Origin: Rapana venosa | Taxonomy: Eukaryota; Mollusca; Gastropoda; Neogastropoda; Muricidae | Reading direction: 5' to 3' | Length of the DNA stretch: 64,000 nt | Assembly (NCBI GenBank): GCA_028751875.1 | Contig: CM054140.1 | Coordinates: 27,653,730-27,717,729 of the forward strand | Part shown: one piece after another, positions 44,880-55,644 of the stretch | Layout of the letters: the number at the start of each line of letters is the position of its first letter | Position numbering within the stretch: position 1 is the first letter of the stretch | The notes under the pieces: model-generated | Database searches by the model: none | The model's input: only the letters and a program-made list of their open reading frames with translations | What the model was told of the DNA's origin: nothing | Translations under genes and position numbers: made by a program

Positions 44880-45356
44880 AAGTGAAACCGGGACATTGGA
44901 CTGCTGAAACAGCCAAAGCGAGGTAATCCAAATTAAGTCAACCAGAGGGTCATTCGAAACAAATATGCCATAATATTAGAAACCTGGCTGTGGGATATCT
45001 GGCAGAGAACGATAAGACCAATGAAATTTGTAAGAGTCAAATAACACGGCTGGCGGTCCACAGGAACCATTCTCACCATCGTCAAGAAGAAAAAGCTGAC
45101 ATGGTTCGGCCACGTCACCCGCCACAACACTCTGGCCAAAACGGTATTGCAATGGAACACTCGAACTTGGTGAAAGAAAGAGGGGAGACAGAACTAGTCA
45201 TGGCATGAGCAACATCAGAGATTGGACCAGGATGAATGACTCGGCATCTTGCGCAGAGCGAGAACCGAGATGGAATGGAGGAGGCTTCCACGGACATCTA
45301 TCTTTCGTGTCTCCTCCTACGACCGCCAAGTCACAGGACTGATGATGATGATGATT
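44880..45356 (+). pseudogene. RTE-clade LINE 3' end
   Basis: Across frames the plus strand reads KKLTWFGHVTRHNTLAKTVL near 45,085-45,145, then a degraded RGR/QRK region, IRDWTRMNDSASCAE near 45,205-45,255 and a final Trp/Arg-containing stretch. It ends in (GAT)n at 45,338-45,356. This is the conserved C-terminus of RTE proteins followed by their usual short tandem tail. The copy is strongly 5'-truncated. Confidence 0.75.
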
Positions 45357-45717
45357 ACTGCATCATATTGTTGAGATGGAGGGAGAGAGACAGAGGACGA
45401 CAGAATGATGAGAGAGAGAACAAGAAGTCTGGAAATCTGTTATGTAGGGCAACTTAGCATCAGCACAAACATGCATGTGATTGTCATTTCGTTCACTTCA
45501 GGATTCTGAAAGGGGGAAAGTAGGAAAAAGCAAATTATATCGGTATAGAGTGCTAAATGTATTACAGAAATATTTGTGTATTTGCGTATGTTGTTGTTGG
45601 TCTGTCCATCCACCTTTTCTTTTCCCTTGTTCAATTAGGGACTATGCGTTTACTTTTAGAGAAGAGGTATTATGATAACGAGCCTGCTCACGAGAATACA
45701 CATTACGCACGTCTCTC

Positions 45718-45719
45718 TC

Positions 45720-45807
<88 letters not shown>

Positions 45808-45965
45808 ACACACACACACACCACACACACCATACAGACAGGAGAGTGAGTGTGGAGAGAAGAGAACGCTCACTCATATCATCCACACACTTCTCACTCA
45901 CACGTACACACCACACACAACACACACACACACCACACACACAACACACACACACACAACGCAGC
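45718..45965. repeat. (CT)n then (CA)n microsatellites
   Basis: CT units run at 45,718-45,802, CA units at 45,807-45,833, and interrupted CA tracts at 45,888-45,960. The Ser/Leu and Thr/His-rich frames are not genes. Confidence 0.95.
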
Positions 45966-46122
45966 GCACAGCCACACAGTTGTGCACACGAGAACGGTTC
46001 GCGTGCGTTGCCACCCGCTTCTGCCCACCGGCCTAGCCGCTGGACTCACAGCAATCAAAATCCCGGATGTGTGTGGGTCGTGTGTGTATGTTGTGTTGTG
46101 TGTGTGTGTGTATGTATGTATG

Positions 46123-46190
46123 TAATAATAATACATGGAATTTATTATAGCGTGTATATTGTAATAAACAAACTCAAATAAAAGCTGATT
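46123..46190 (-). repeat. L2/SINE C-type 3' tail, reversed
   Basis: TAATAATAATACATGGAATT followed by TATTATAGCG is the reverse complement of the tail seen at 20,318-20,376 and 36,950-37,010. It begins exactly where the 3,582-bp unit ends. AT-rich TATATA sequence follows to 46,250. Confidence 0.65.
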
Positions 46191-46289
46191 TATATATATT
46201 TATATATATAATTATTATATATTTATTATATATTATATATATATTAGTTATGTATACATCACTCACTCACTCAACTCACTCACTCAGTT

Positions 46290-46860
46290 ACCATGTCTCT
46301 AGAAGATAGGGGGGGACATGAGAGAAGATGCGACAGAGATCTTTTCCATGCTTCACGATCCGGTTTGTGGCTAGTAGAAGGTGTTGAAGGGGTTGGGCGG
46401 GTATTCTTTGATGTTGCAACCCATGATTTCTTTTTGGCGGCATCTTTTTCTCTACTGGATAATTCCAACTTCAATTGTGCTGCGTTTTGGTTCTAAAGCC
46501 GGCTTGTTCTTCTGCTAGGAGGCTTTCTGCTTGGTTTTTCAGTCTGTGAGGTCTACCGCAGCATGATCTTGCTAGGTTGCTTATGAGACTGATGGTTCTG
46601 TAGTTCTGGCCATTGCTTGAGGTTTCCCTTTCTTGGGTAGGGGTATTACAAAGAGGACTGTGTCTTTCTACTGGCCAAATTCTTTGTGTCGTGAATCTTC
46701 TGCAAGTAAGTTCTGTGATATCGCTTGTGTTTCATTTCCCTCTTTTTTATGGACTTTCAGCTGGAATGTTCATCTATTCCAGGGGAACTTTCCCTACTTC
46801 AATTGTTTAATAGCTGTTATCTACTCTTCAATTGTTTTAATAGCTGAATCTTGTTGGTGT
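46290..46860 (-). pseudogene. RTE-clade LINE, RT finger region
   Basis: The minus strand reads PLPKKGNLKQ near 46,610-46,640, then NYRTISLISNLAR near 46,570-46,610. AESLLAEEQAGFRTKRST follows near 46,480-46,530, which is the start of RTE-type reverse transcriptases before the catalytic core. Frames are broken and the catalytic YADD part is absent. It pairs with the upstream piece at 47,390-47,640. Confidence 0.8.
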
Positions 46861-46977
46861 ATGGTGTTATGGTGGTGGGTGTGCGTGGGCGTGTTCGCAC
46901 ACACAGTACGTGCGTTGTGTCGTGCTGCGTATATGTGTGCGTAAAAAAATAAGTTTTTATGTCTTTAGTCAATGTCG

Positions 46978-47013
<36 letters not shown>

Positions 47014-47025
47014 TTTTTTTTTTTT

Positions 47026-47065
<40 letters not shown>

Positions 47066-47389
47066 TTTTTTTTTTTTTTGTTTTTTTTATTTTTTTTTTA
47101 AAATTTTTTTCTTTTTTTTTTTTTTTTTTTAATTTTTTTTTTTTTAAAAATGTGTTCACATAATTGATGTGTTGTGCTTGCGTGCGGGGTGTTTGCGTGT
47201 TGTGTGCGCATGCGCGGTGTGTGGTTGGGCGTGTGGTGTGTGTTCGTGATCATTTATTTGAAAACAATATGAAAATATTGTTTGTGTCTTTGATATATTT
47301 GAGTGTATCAATCTGCATGTCAGGTATTGTAATTGCCCTTCATGGGATGATTAAAGTGTTTTTGACTTTGACTTGACTTTGACTCTACT
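46861..47389 (+). repeat. poly-T tract and retroposon E 3' end, inserted in RTE
   Basis: A tract of about 170 bp, almost pure T, at 46,978-47,145 is followed by sequence ending GGGATGATTAAAGTGTTTTT and (GACTTT)n at 47,358-47,385. The same 3' end, more diverged, is at 50,270-50,336. The segment separates two pieces of one RTE copy. Confidence 0.6.
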
Positions 47390-47640
47390 TCACACCTTAG
47401 TATTGGTGGGTCTTTTTCTTGGTGTTCAGGGGGTTTGTCAGAAACTATGTTGGTATCTGGGCGTAGTGGGTAGTTATACAATTCCTCACAGTATTCCGTC
47501 CAACTTTGGAGGATGGCATTGCTTTCCGTTAAAAGATTTCCTTCTTTGTCTTCAATAACAGAGGCTTTAGGCTGTATGGTTTTAGTTAGTGATTTCAGAG
47601 TGTCGTAAGCTGTTTTTCTGTTTCCCTTGTTTCCCTTATA
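47390..47640 (-). pseudogene. RTE-clade LINE, pre-RT linker
   Basis: On the minus strand it reads KTAYDTLKSLTKTIQPKAS and EGNLLTESNAILQSWTEYCE, then ELYNYPLRPDTNIV. This is the conserved linker that precedes the RT in RTE elements. The frame is open over about 80 codons. Confidence 0.8.
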
Positions 47641-48205
47641 TTGATATATATATATATTTATAATTTATATATTATTATATATATTAAATAGTATATATAT
47701 ATATATATATTATTATATATGTCATGTGGGTGTGTGTGTGTGTGTGTGTGTGTCCTGTGTGTGCTGTATGTAGGTCATATATACTCATATATAATCTTAT
47801 ATATAAAAAATAAAAAAAAACTTAATATAAAATGACTATATTATGTGTAGTACTTGTGTTTACACACACAACATATACAAACACACACACCACACAACAC
47901 ACACACACACACACACACACACACCACACACACACACACACCCACACACAAACTCCACTTAGAGATATTAGTAAATAATTTGAATTTTGGCATTGATATT
48001 GCCAAAAAGGGCCTCTGGCATAGTCCTATGGGACATTTGTTATAGTTTCATTAACGTTAATCACTTTTTATGTTTTTGTTTCGGTTAAAAAAAAAATTTA
48101 TTGTACCTTTTGCTTTGTACGGTTTCTTTTCATGATTAGACTACTTTTCCCCCCTCGCATTTTTCAGTAGGGCCTCCACCACCACCTCAATTCTCATACA
48201 CCCCT
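47641..48205. repeat. AT-rich, (GT)n and (CA)n tracts, no gene
   Basis: TATATA-rich DNA at 47,641-47,720, GT units at 47,728-47,762, and CA units at 47,878-47,955. No coding sequence was recognised. Confidence 0.7.
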
Positions 48206-48210
48206 TCTAG

Positions 48211-48635
48211 TGGATCGGTGGTCTAAGTGGATCGGTGGTCTAGAGGTAACGCGCCTGTCTAGAAAGCGAAAAGTCCGGGTTCGTATCCCGTCTGGGCCCG
48301 AAACTTTTCCCCCTATCCATTAGCCATGAGTGGTGGTCTGGGCGCTAGTCTTTCGGAATGAGACGATAAAACGAGGTTCCGTGTGTTACAGGAAATTATG
48401 CAGCGACGAAAAAGAACCACGCCAACAAGATAGTTGTCCCTGGCCAAAATTCTTAGAAAAAAAGCCCTCTGATAGGGAAAGAATACAGGTTGCAGCAAAA
48501 AAAAAAAAAAAAAGGGGTGGCGTGCTCTTGTGGCGACGTGCTCTCCCCGGGGAGAGCAGCCCGAATTTCACGCAGAGAAAATCTAGTGAACTTAAAGTGG
48601 TATAATAAAATGAATAAATAAATAAATATATAGGT
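48211..48635 (+). mobile_element. SINE C, second copy
   Basis: It has the same head, body, internal poly-A (here 16-17 bp at 48,499-48,515) and second module as the copy at 36,517-37,036, with B box GGGTTCGTATCCC at 48,277-48,289. It ends in (AAAT)n without the AGCGCTATATAAATT tail. The first 14 bp of the head (TGGATCGGTGGTCT) are duplicated in tandem. Confidence 0.9.
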
Positions 48636-48648
48636 ATTGTTTTTTTCT

Positions 48649-48689
48649 CGTCTAATATCACTGAGAGTGAACAGACGTTATAATCGAAG
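48649..48689. repeat. hairpin motif, variant
   Basis: CGTCTAATATCACTGAGAGT followed by GAACAGACG can pair CGTCT with AGACG and TCACT with AGTGA. It is related to the two motifs in the 3,582-bp unit. A CA-rich stretch follows. Confidence 0.7.
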
Positions 48690-48849
48690 AAACACACAAC
48701 AACACACACACAAACACATACAATCTCACACACCACACGCACTACACATGCAACAGACTTACACAAACACACACAAACACACACACATTATACAAAACTT
48801 CCTCACACATACAAACAACACACACACATACAAACACACACACACACAC

Positions 48850-49097
48850 AGTCAGGTTCGAACCACCACTGTTCAGCATCAGTGCCGACTCCACTCCCAG
48901 GAAACGTAGTCTCCTGCGCGAGCGCACCCCCAATATCTTGTGTACACGTTAAAATCTGTGCCACCCTTTAAAAGAGTAAGCCATTTGTGCCGATGGGAAC
49001 GTAGGAAAAATATACAAAACTGCACGCGCATTGGGACCGGATACAAATAAAAGCACATGAATTTCTGTCATTATCCTCAAAATAAAGTAGTTTAAAA
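48850..49097 (+). repeat. SINE B copy lacking its head
   Basis: AGCATCAGTGCCGACTCCAC, GTGCCGATGGGAACG and the tail AATAAAAGCACATGAAT...ATCCTCAAAATAAAGTAG match other SINE B copies. The B-box-like GGTTCGAACC at its left edge is all that is left of the tRNA-like head. Confidence 0.75.
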
Positions 49098-50260
49098 AAC
49101 AGATCTCTTTTTGTTAAAATAATAATCGAAGAGAGTTGAGAGCGAGGGGTTTTGTTGTTCATTTGTATTTTAAAAAAATTACTCAAAGTTTCAAGCAAAC
49201 TGTAGGCAAGTGCGGAAGCCTGACCCCTTGACCCCTTTTCACCCCGGCAAGACCTCCTGCCTATCACACAACCGCACATGCGCAATCTGATCTTTTCGCA
49301 GACGACAACAAAGTCGTTTTGGAAATTTACATTCTGTCTCAAAAAGGCTGGATTTAATCTTCTGGAGAGGTACAGTTGATGTAGCGTTTCATGTCTGCCC
49401 TTTCTGTTGTGGAATATTACTGATGTGTAGGTTTACTTTTGTGTAACTTTAGCTAGCGGTGGACCACGATCGACAACTCTATTCGTCAGACACTGAAGAG
49501 CTGGTCAGTCAATTCGTCATTGCTGTGCTTTGGAAGCAAATTCCGAAATCGGAAAGGTCGGGTCACGAATCAAACATTCTGACTTGTTGGGCAGGATATT
49601 AGAAACTACACAGAGAAAAGTTGTGTGTGTGTGTGTGTGTGTGTTGTTGTGTGTGTTTTAAAATCTTGTTCTAATTGAAATGATTGTACCTTTCAAAATG
49701 CAGGTGTGTGTGTGTGATTAAAAGTATAGATCTAATTGCGGATGACTACCTATCAAATGCGTTGTCTTGTGTGTGTGTGTATGTGTGTGTGTATGTGTGT
49801 GTGTGCTGTGTGCGTGCTGTTACTGAGCTTATATTTGATAAGGCACTCATGCGTAGATATCAAGACGTGATAAATGCCAGCGTATGGCAACGAGCTCTGA
49901 AGTTTAAAAAAAAAAATTCTAATATATTCTTCACAGAATTGAATTGATGCATTCGGGGGAAGGGGGGGGGGGAATCAGCTCTTCTCGTGGCCATCGTTCG
50001 ACCATATAAACCCTTCGGTATGAATTTAAAGATAATTTTGATGCGAACTGTCCAGCTAACAACATAAGACTTCATGAAGAGTTTTAAATATTATGAGATC
50101 TGGTTTTGATATGTTTAAGAATGTTTATAACGCGCGCGTATACGTAATCGTACTACTTATTTTGCTTATTGTGTGTAGTTTGTATCTTCACGTAAGATGG
50201 CACGCTCAGGTAGCTGTTAGTGCAAACCTAATTCTAATGCTTACTTCGGTGCGATTATTG
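49098..50260. other. no gene seen
   Basis: There are GT tracts at 49,621-49,660 and 49,768-49,806 and a short poly-G at 49,955-49,972. I found no domain or known repeat in the remaining sequence. Confidence 0.5.
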
Positions 50261-50269
50261 GTTATTGTA

Positions 50270-50336
50270 ATCATTAATTTTTGAAAATGTCCTAGCGATG
50301 ATTAAAGGGGATTTGACAAGACTTTGGCTTGACTCG
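50270..50336 (+). repeat. retroposon E 3' end
   Basis: GATGATTAAAGGGGATTTGA and CTTTGGCTTGACT match, with changes, the 3' end at 47,339-47,389. Confidence 0.5.
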
Positions 50337-50499
50337 GTGGTTTGGCTCTTATCCATTTTTTTAAATCCATATTTTTTGTCCTTTGTATCATTTCAAATCT
50401 ATGGACTTTTATAAATGCAGATAAAATATAAGACAGAAAAGTATGAAAGAAAAAAAACCTAGGGTTACAGCAGTAGCAGGAAGCCTCTTCTCCTTCACC

Positions 50500-50642
50500 A
50501 CACATTGCACACACACACACAACACACCACACACACACACACACACACACTCACTGTTATATATATATATATTTATATATATTTTATAGTATATCTTTAT
50601 ATATTTATATATATATAAAATTATATATTCACGCGCGCTACG

Positions 50643-50682
<40 letters not shown>

Positions 50683-50865
50683 CCCCACCCCTCCACCACA
50701 CCACAACCACACCACACCACACCACAACCACACCACACACACACCACACAACAAACACCACCACCCACAACACCACACAACAACCACACCACACCACACA
50801 CACACACACCATCACCACCACCACCTCACCACACACCCACCCAAAACACACGCACACGCACACTT
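50500..50865. repeat. (CA)n and CCACA-rich low-complexity DNA
   Basis: CA tracts at 50,508-50,548 flank AT-rich TATATA DNA. From 50,640 to 50,865 the sequence is CA with frequent CC interruptions. It contains no gene. Confidence 0.95.
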
Positions 50866-51143
50866 CACTCGAGAGTGCCCATAGTCTACATGGATCTACC
50901 ATTCCATATTGGTCTCAGGAAAGTACTGTACGAAACTGCGTAGGTCTGTGAATGAGTGAATCTGCCATGCCTTTGTAACTGGGTATTTTGTCACTCTTTT
51001 CCCCATGGTGTTCGGTTGATATGGAAAACATGAGGAACAGAAAAACCAGATGATGCTAGATGGTCGAAAGCGCCAAATGTCGGGGAATTCACACGTGGTC
51101 AGAGAGAACACTACCCAGCATACGGGACACAACACCTGATGAG

Positions 51144-51511
51144 GGGACGGGATAGCCTGGTGGTTAGAACGATGTGCCTTGCGCTCGTGATCTGCTGACC
51201 CGGGTTTGAATCTCGTTCAAGAGGATTTTTTTCTCTGGAGTTAGCATCAGTGCTGACTCCACTCCCCATAAAAGTCCTTCAGATGAGACTCTATAAACGA
51301 CGTCCCCGTGTGCGAACACGCATGCAGAACGTCTCACGCACACGATTAAAAACCCGTTCCGCTTTTCAAAAGGAGTGGGCGCATTGTGTGCCGGTGGGAA
51401 ACCGATGACAAATTTTACAAGGACATATACACGGATCTGATGTAAAAAAGCACCGAAGGGCAGTTTATCCTTGACATAAAAGAATCTATAAAAATTAAGA
51501 AAAAAAATTAA
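51144..51511 (+). mobile_element. SINE B, full copy
   Basis: The head has the A-box-like TAGCCTGGTGGTTAGAACG and B box GGGTTTGAATCTC (51,202-51,214). The body has AGCATCAGTGCTGACTCCAC, GTCCTTCAGATGAGACTCTA and ACACGCATGCAGAACGTC, and the tail ends ATAAAAGAATCTATAAAAAT. It is collinear with the copy at 13,645-13,990 but keeps an extra core segment. Confidence 0.9.
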
Positions 51512-51711
51512 GTATATGAGATGATTCATAGTGTAGTTGTCGTGTTTTCATGTACAACACATTATTCGATGTTCATGGTGATAATAAAATTATATTGTCT
51601 GCTCATTAATTTTTTCTTGACTCTTTTTCCTCTAGTATGGACAACAAAGATTGAATTTGCTTAACACACGGTTACTTCACCAGTAATTGTATTCCATCTT
51701 CAGGCTGTCCA

Positions 51712-51750
51712 CACGGGGGGGGGGGGGGGTCGGGGTGGGGGGGGGGGTGG
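51712..51750. repeat. poly-G tracts
   Basis: Two G-runs of about 12 and 9 bases with short interruptions precede the next SINE B copy. Length may be unreliable. Confidence 0.8.
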
Positions 51751-51754
51751 TCCT

Positions 51755-52010
51755 AGCCTTGTGGTTAGTTTTTAGAAGCGTTGCGCTTCGTTAATCTGAC
51801 GGCCCGGGATCGAGCCACCGAAGGTGCTTGTTTTAAGGGATTTTACCGTAGAGTTAACGTCAGCGCTGACTCCACTCTCCGAAAGTTTTTTTTAGATGAT
51901 ACGACAAACCGATGTCCCGTGCGCGAACACACACACATCTTGCGCACATGTCAAAAATCCGTTCCGCCATTTCGTGCCAATAGGAACGGAAGACAAAATT
52001 AGGGGGGGAA
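51755..52010 (+). mobile_element. SINE B, diverged copy
   Basis: CTAGCCTTGTGGTTAG resembles the A-box region and CCCGGGATCGAGCC the B box. The body has AACGTCAGCGCTGACTCCAC, GATGTCCCGTGCGCGAACAC and AAAAATCCGTTCCGCC. The 3' end is lost. It lies about 250 bp downstream of another SINE B in the same direction. Confidence 0.85.
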
Positions 52011-52014
52011 AAAC

Positions 52015-52260
52015 AAAAACCCACACATAGACACAGGTGTCGCATTTAGACACCATCCCCGAAGGTCGGAATGTGGCGTTTTAATAGCAGCCTTATCAAA
52101 GTCAGCTTCACTCCTTCTGGCATTATCCATCAAGTATATTTCGAACCCTTCATGTATTCCTTTCACCGTAGTTATGGTGTCCATTTCCCATGCCATTTTG
52201 TGTTCGTGATAAATTATTTGTTTGACAGAATTTTTGTAGAGGTTGGTTGTCTCTGACAAG
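52015..52260 (-). other. possible retroelement C-terminal remnant
   Basis: The minus strand has an open frame with IIYHEHKMAWEMDTITTVKG, then IHEGFEIYLMDNARR. The arrangement of a His-containing segment, a Trp, and a Glu-Ile-Tyr stretch followed by Asn/Arg reminds me of the end of GIY-YIG domains in Penelope-like elements. No upstream RT was found, so the match is tentative. Confidence 0.25.
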
Positions 52261-53422
52261 CTGCACGAGTTGAAAGTCTCTTGTCAGCTAGTTAAGCAAT
52301 CATGCTCTTAGGCTGGTGTTGGTCAACTCTAAGAAGGGTAGGTCATGGATGGTCTGCTGATATCAGATGTGTACTCCTTGTAAGCAGGTTGGTTGTCTTT
52401 TCGCAGTTTTCGATAATGTTTCGCGTCCACATCTATTCTCGTCAGCACAAATATTTTACTTTCCTCATGAAGGTACGTGAAAGGTTGGTATTCTGGGTTT
52501 AGTACGAGGAATAGAGTGAAATTTGGAACATAGGGGCAATCTCGTTATTACAGCTCCCCTCTGCACCAGAATGATCATGTTAGCTGTCTATCGACTCTTG
52601 ATTCTGGAAGGATACAAGGCGCTAGGATGTGCCTGTGGTTTCGTATGAATGGTCATGTGAAATCAGATAGGGAAATTGGCTTATAAGTAGAAGTTCATTA
52701 TTTCGTTTTTGGTGTGGTTTTCTTGTTATTTTGAAAAAAAAGAGAATTAAAAACTGCGAGCGAGCGATGAATGGAGAAGTCGCCAACTCGGCTAAAAAGG
52801 ATCATAAGGTCAAGCACACAGTGCCTGCAACGTACTTATGCTTGTCTGGCTCTTAGTGGGTATGAATGACCGCAAGTCGATAGGATTAATCCTGAGAAAT
52901 AGGTTTCCGATACTCTCATGTATATGTTGAAGAGAAAAAGACACTCTCCTGGACTTGAGGCATTGGGAATTCATAGTTTCGTCTCGAAGTCCTCAGAACT
53001 TGTGAAGAAGTACTGTATATAGAATGCTCATATAATAATCACACATGATTTTGGTCGAGGAAGTGGTCAACTCGTGGCATTGCTTATAGAAGGACGTTCA
53101 GTAGATATCTGTACTGTTCATGAATATTAATTAGGTCTCTGTTCAGAGAGATGGACCCTCCTCGACTCGCGTGTTTTGCAGTTTCCACCGAAAGTAGTCT
53201 AGTCAGTAGAGAGTGTCAAGAAAATGGAACAAGGGGTCGTCAAAAATATCGTCAGATAAAAGAAATATGACTTTCCACTAACTTTGTTTGTAGTTTGTTC
53301 TTGTTTTATAGGCGGAACTAACAATCAATGCCAGATAATACAACTACTGCATAGTATTTGATGATCATAACCTAGAAAGACAAAATTAAATGTTGCTCAC
53401 TTTTACTGACCATGACTAGAAG
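52261..53422. other. no gene seen
   Basis: Ordinary composition, no recognised family, no long frame. It forms the right part of the 7.3-kb segment (46,123-53,422) that is absent between the homologous blocks at 62,425. Confidence 0.5.
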
Positions 53423-55076
53423 ATGAAATGCTTCAATTCCAAAGGATAGTAAACGCTAACCAGACGGCTCAGATAGAAGCAAATAACTCGATCTGAAAAC
53501 TCTGGCAACACCTCATCAGTTTCGCCTTTTTGCAACTGAAAAAGGTTTAACTCAACCGTTGGCGACTTAATTCTGGTTAAACAAGCTGGGTGTTGGTTAA
53601 TTCAGCCTAAACATGGGCTCACAGCCTGTTATACAACTACTGAATTACTTGAATGGGTTACTCCTTTGAAAAAGTATTACACAATTATATCATACTAACA
53701 CACTGGTTAACAAGTTAGGCTTGTAATAGTAAACATTGCACGATTTTTGCACTGAAAGAGAAGATAGGACTAATTGACATTTGTTTCTATGAGTGTAAAA
53801 GAATATAGAGATTTGAGAAACTTTGTTGAAAACTTAAATACTAAATATAAATTTATTCATAGCCATAAATGAACACTACAGAATGTTACTATTTGAATTT
53901 GATGGATATGAAAGAAATAAGTTGTAAACAGTTACAATCAAATTTACTATTCCTGATTGCTAAAAGGCTGTTGGAATAGTGTAGGTTACAGCACTCCATT
54001 TTACATTATCATATCTTGACCACGCGAGCTTCGTTACAGAGAGATAGATTTAAATATTGGATAATAATAATAATGATTAATAATAATTAATAATAACAAT
54101 AAACAATCAGTACAAAACTTTTTTTAAAATAGAGTATGACTGCATGCATCAGGTACTGGGGTTTTATGTTCCATATTTCTCTGTTTTAGTTGATTTTTGT
54201 TATAAAAGTCAAAAGAATTGAGATTCTAGTTTCTTAACTTTTATTGGGGGGTGAGGGATGGGGGATTGGCCCTTTGAAAATGTATTGTGGCAAAGGCAAA
54301 AAGTACAGTAAATTGTTTCAGAGCGAAAAAGAAAAAAAGCAACCATAAGCAATTTCAAAAAAGCACAATAATAAAGTTTCCCAATTACTGTTTGTAATAC
54401 TAGCAGAAAAGTTTCGTATACAATTGTATTTTATTAAGTTCCTAAGCTGTTAATAGTTTCAATATAATTAATTATTTGCAAGTTTATGGTGTCTGCAACT
54501 CTGGTGAGCGATTTACTATTAGTATGCTCCTGTTCATTCTCTATGGACGGTGTGGTTTGATAATCATTCGATGACTGCCGTTTAGTGAATCATTAGGGGT
54601 TTCGACCTTGCTGTATGTGCAAGAGCTTAGTCCTGATATAGGCCAGTATGAAACCAATGACGACTTTACACAGAAAGAAAAAACATATAACAATATTATT
54701 AACAAATTGAATATTTTTTAAAAAAACGCTTTACTTTACTTTTTCTGACTTATTATGCTAAGATTAAAGTTTGTATTGTTAAACGAGAAATATTTAACAA
54801 GTAAAAACATGTTGGTCTGTAAAAAATAAAAAAAAGAATGCTTCAATGGTCTTCTTCTTAAAAACAATGCCTTTCTAGCTGTTGTTGACAAGATTTCATC
54901 TTTTGGTGTGTGTGTGTTTTTTTAATCTGTGAAAACTAAATTCCTGAGTGAAGAAAAAGTTGTAACTTGTGAACTGCTCTTTGTCCCCCTCCACAATGTT
55001 TTCTCAATGAGTTATAGTTGGATCACTCGGTTAGCTTGTCTCTCGGCTTAACCTATTGAAGCTGTCTTCCTTCCTT
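53423..55076. repeat. block C, first copy
   Basis: The AT-rich 1.65-kb block matches 62,426-64,000 along its length, but with many one- to few-base indels. Anchors in both include GGATAGTAAACGCTAACC, GCATCAGGTACTGGGGTTT and ATTCCTGAGTGAAGAAAAAG. It has no coding content. A stretch of ATAATA triplets is at 54,062-54,106. Confidence 0.9.
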
Positions 55077-55640
55077 TGTGTGTGCACGCGCCGTGTTTGT
55101 TGTGTACTAACAACAAGTGTTGTTTTATTAAAAAGTATTATGTTTTCCCATTTTGAGTATAATGAATAAGCATTTGTGTGATTTTTTATCCCATAACCAT
55201 TGTGTTTGCTCATGTGTGTGTAAGTTTTTGTGTGTGTGTTTGCACGCAGCGAGGTACATTCGCGAGTACCTTTATCGATGGTACGAATGAATCCGTAAGT
55301 GCATGGGCGTGGCGCATGTTGCAAAAAGGGTATGTTGAAGGAGACAGAAACCGTTTTTTTTTATGTTTTTACTTTGTATGGCTCTTTATAAATGTACATA
55401 TTTCCTTTATTCCTCATGGTTTTTTTTCCATTTTCACGACTTCTAAAAAACTCTTTTGCGGAGAAAAGGTCCCACAAAAGTTGGCACCATAACTTCAGTC
55501 TTTCCAAAATCCCCTGCATGTTTTACACAGTCCCGTTCTTAGATTATGAATGCGTCATCCTCATCTATTTTTAAGATACTTATGTTTACCATAGATCATT
55601 CTAAAGACTGTATGGGAAAATGGCGATTAAAAAGGAATAG
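55077..55640. other. no gene seen
   Basis: GT-rich patches near 55,080 and 55,215 and A/T-rich sequence. No domain was recognised. Confidence 0.5.
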
Positions 55641-55644
55641 CTCA

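Larger units (their letters stand above)
42541..46122. repeat. 3,582-bp unit, first copy
   Basis: The block recurs at 58,844-62,425 with a constant offset of 16,303 bp and no indel that I could find, including through its (ACAT)n, (CT)n and (CA)n tracts. The left breakpoint is before GTTGTTTAAGTGTACATTGG and the right one after GTATGTATGTATG. Flanking sequences differ on both sides. Contents are (ACAT)n-rich DNA at 42,740-43,480, two hairpin motifs, a GC-rich CGCGCG stretch at 43,607-43,670, a GA-rich tract at 44,140-44,400, an RTE 3' end at 44,880-45,356 and CT/CA tracts at 45,718-45,960. Confidence 0.95.

Noticed and set aside
42541..46122. Long terminal repeats of a giant element spanning 42.5-62.4 kb
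   Set aside because: The identical blocks are direct repeats, but there is no primer-binding site, no gag-pol between them, and the block holds internal RTE and microsatellite DNA. The different right-hand flanks point to a haplotype or assembly effect instead.
50409..50902. Cys/Val-rich frames over GT/CA tracts
   Set aside because: They are translations of CA and CCACA repeats, not cysteine-rich secreted peptides. Similar frames near 20.1, 43.5, 58.6 and 59.8 kb were dropped for the same reason.
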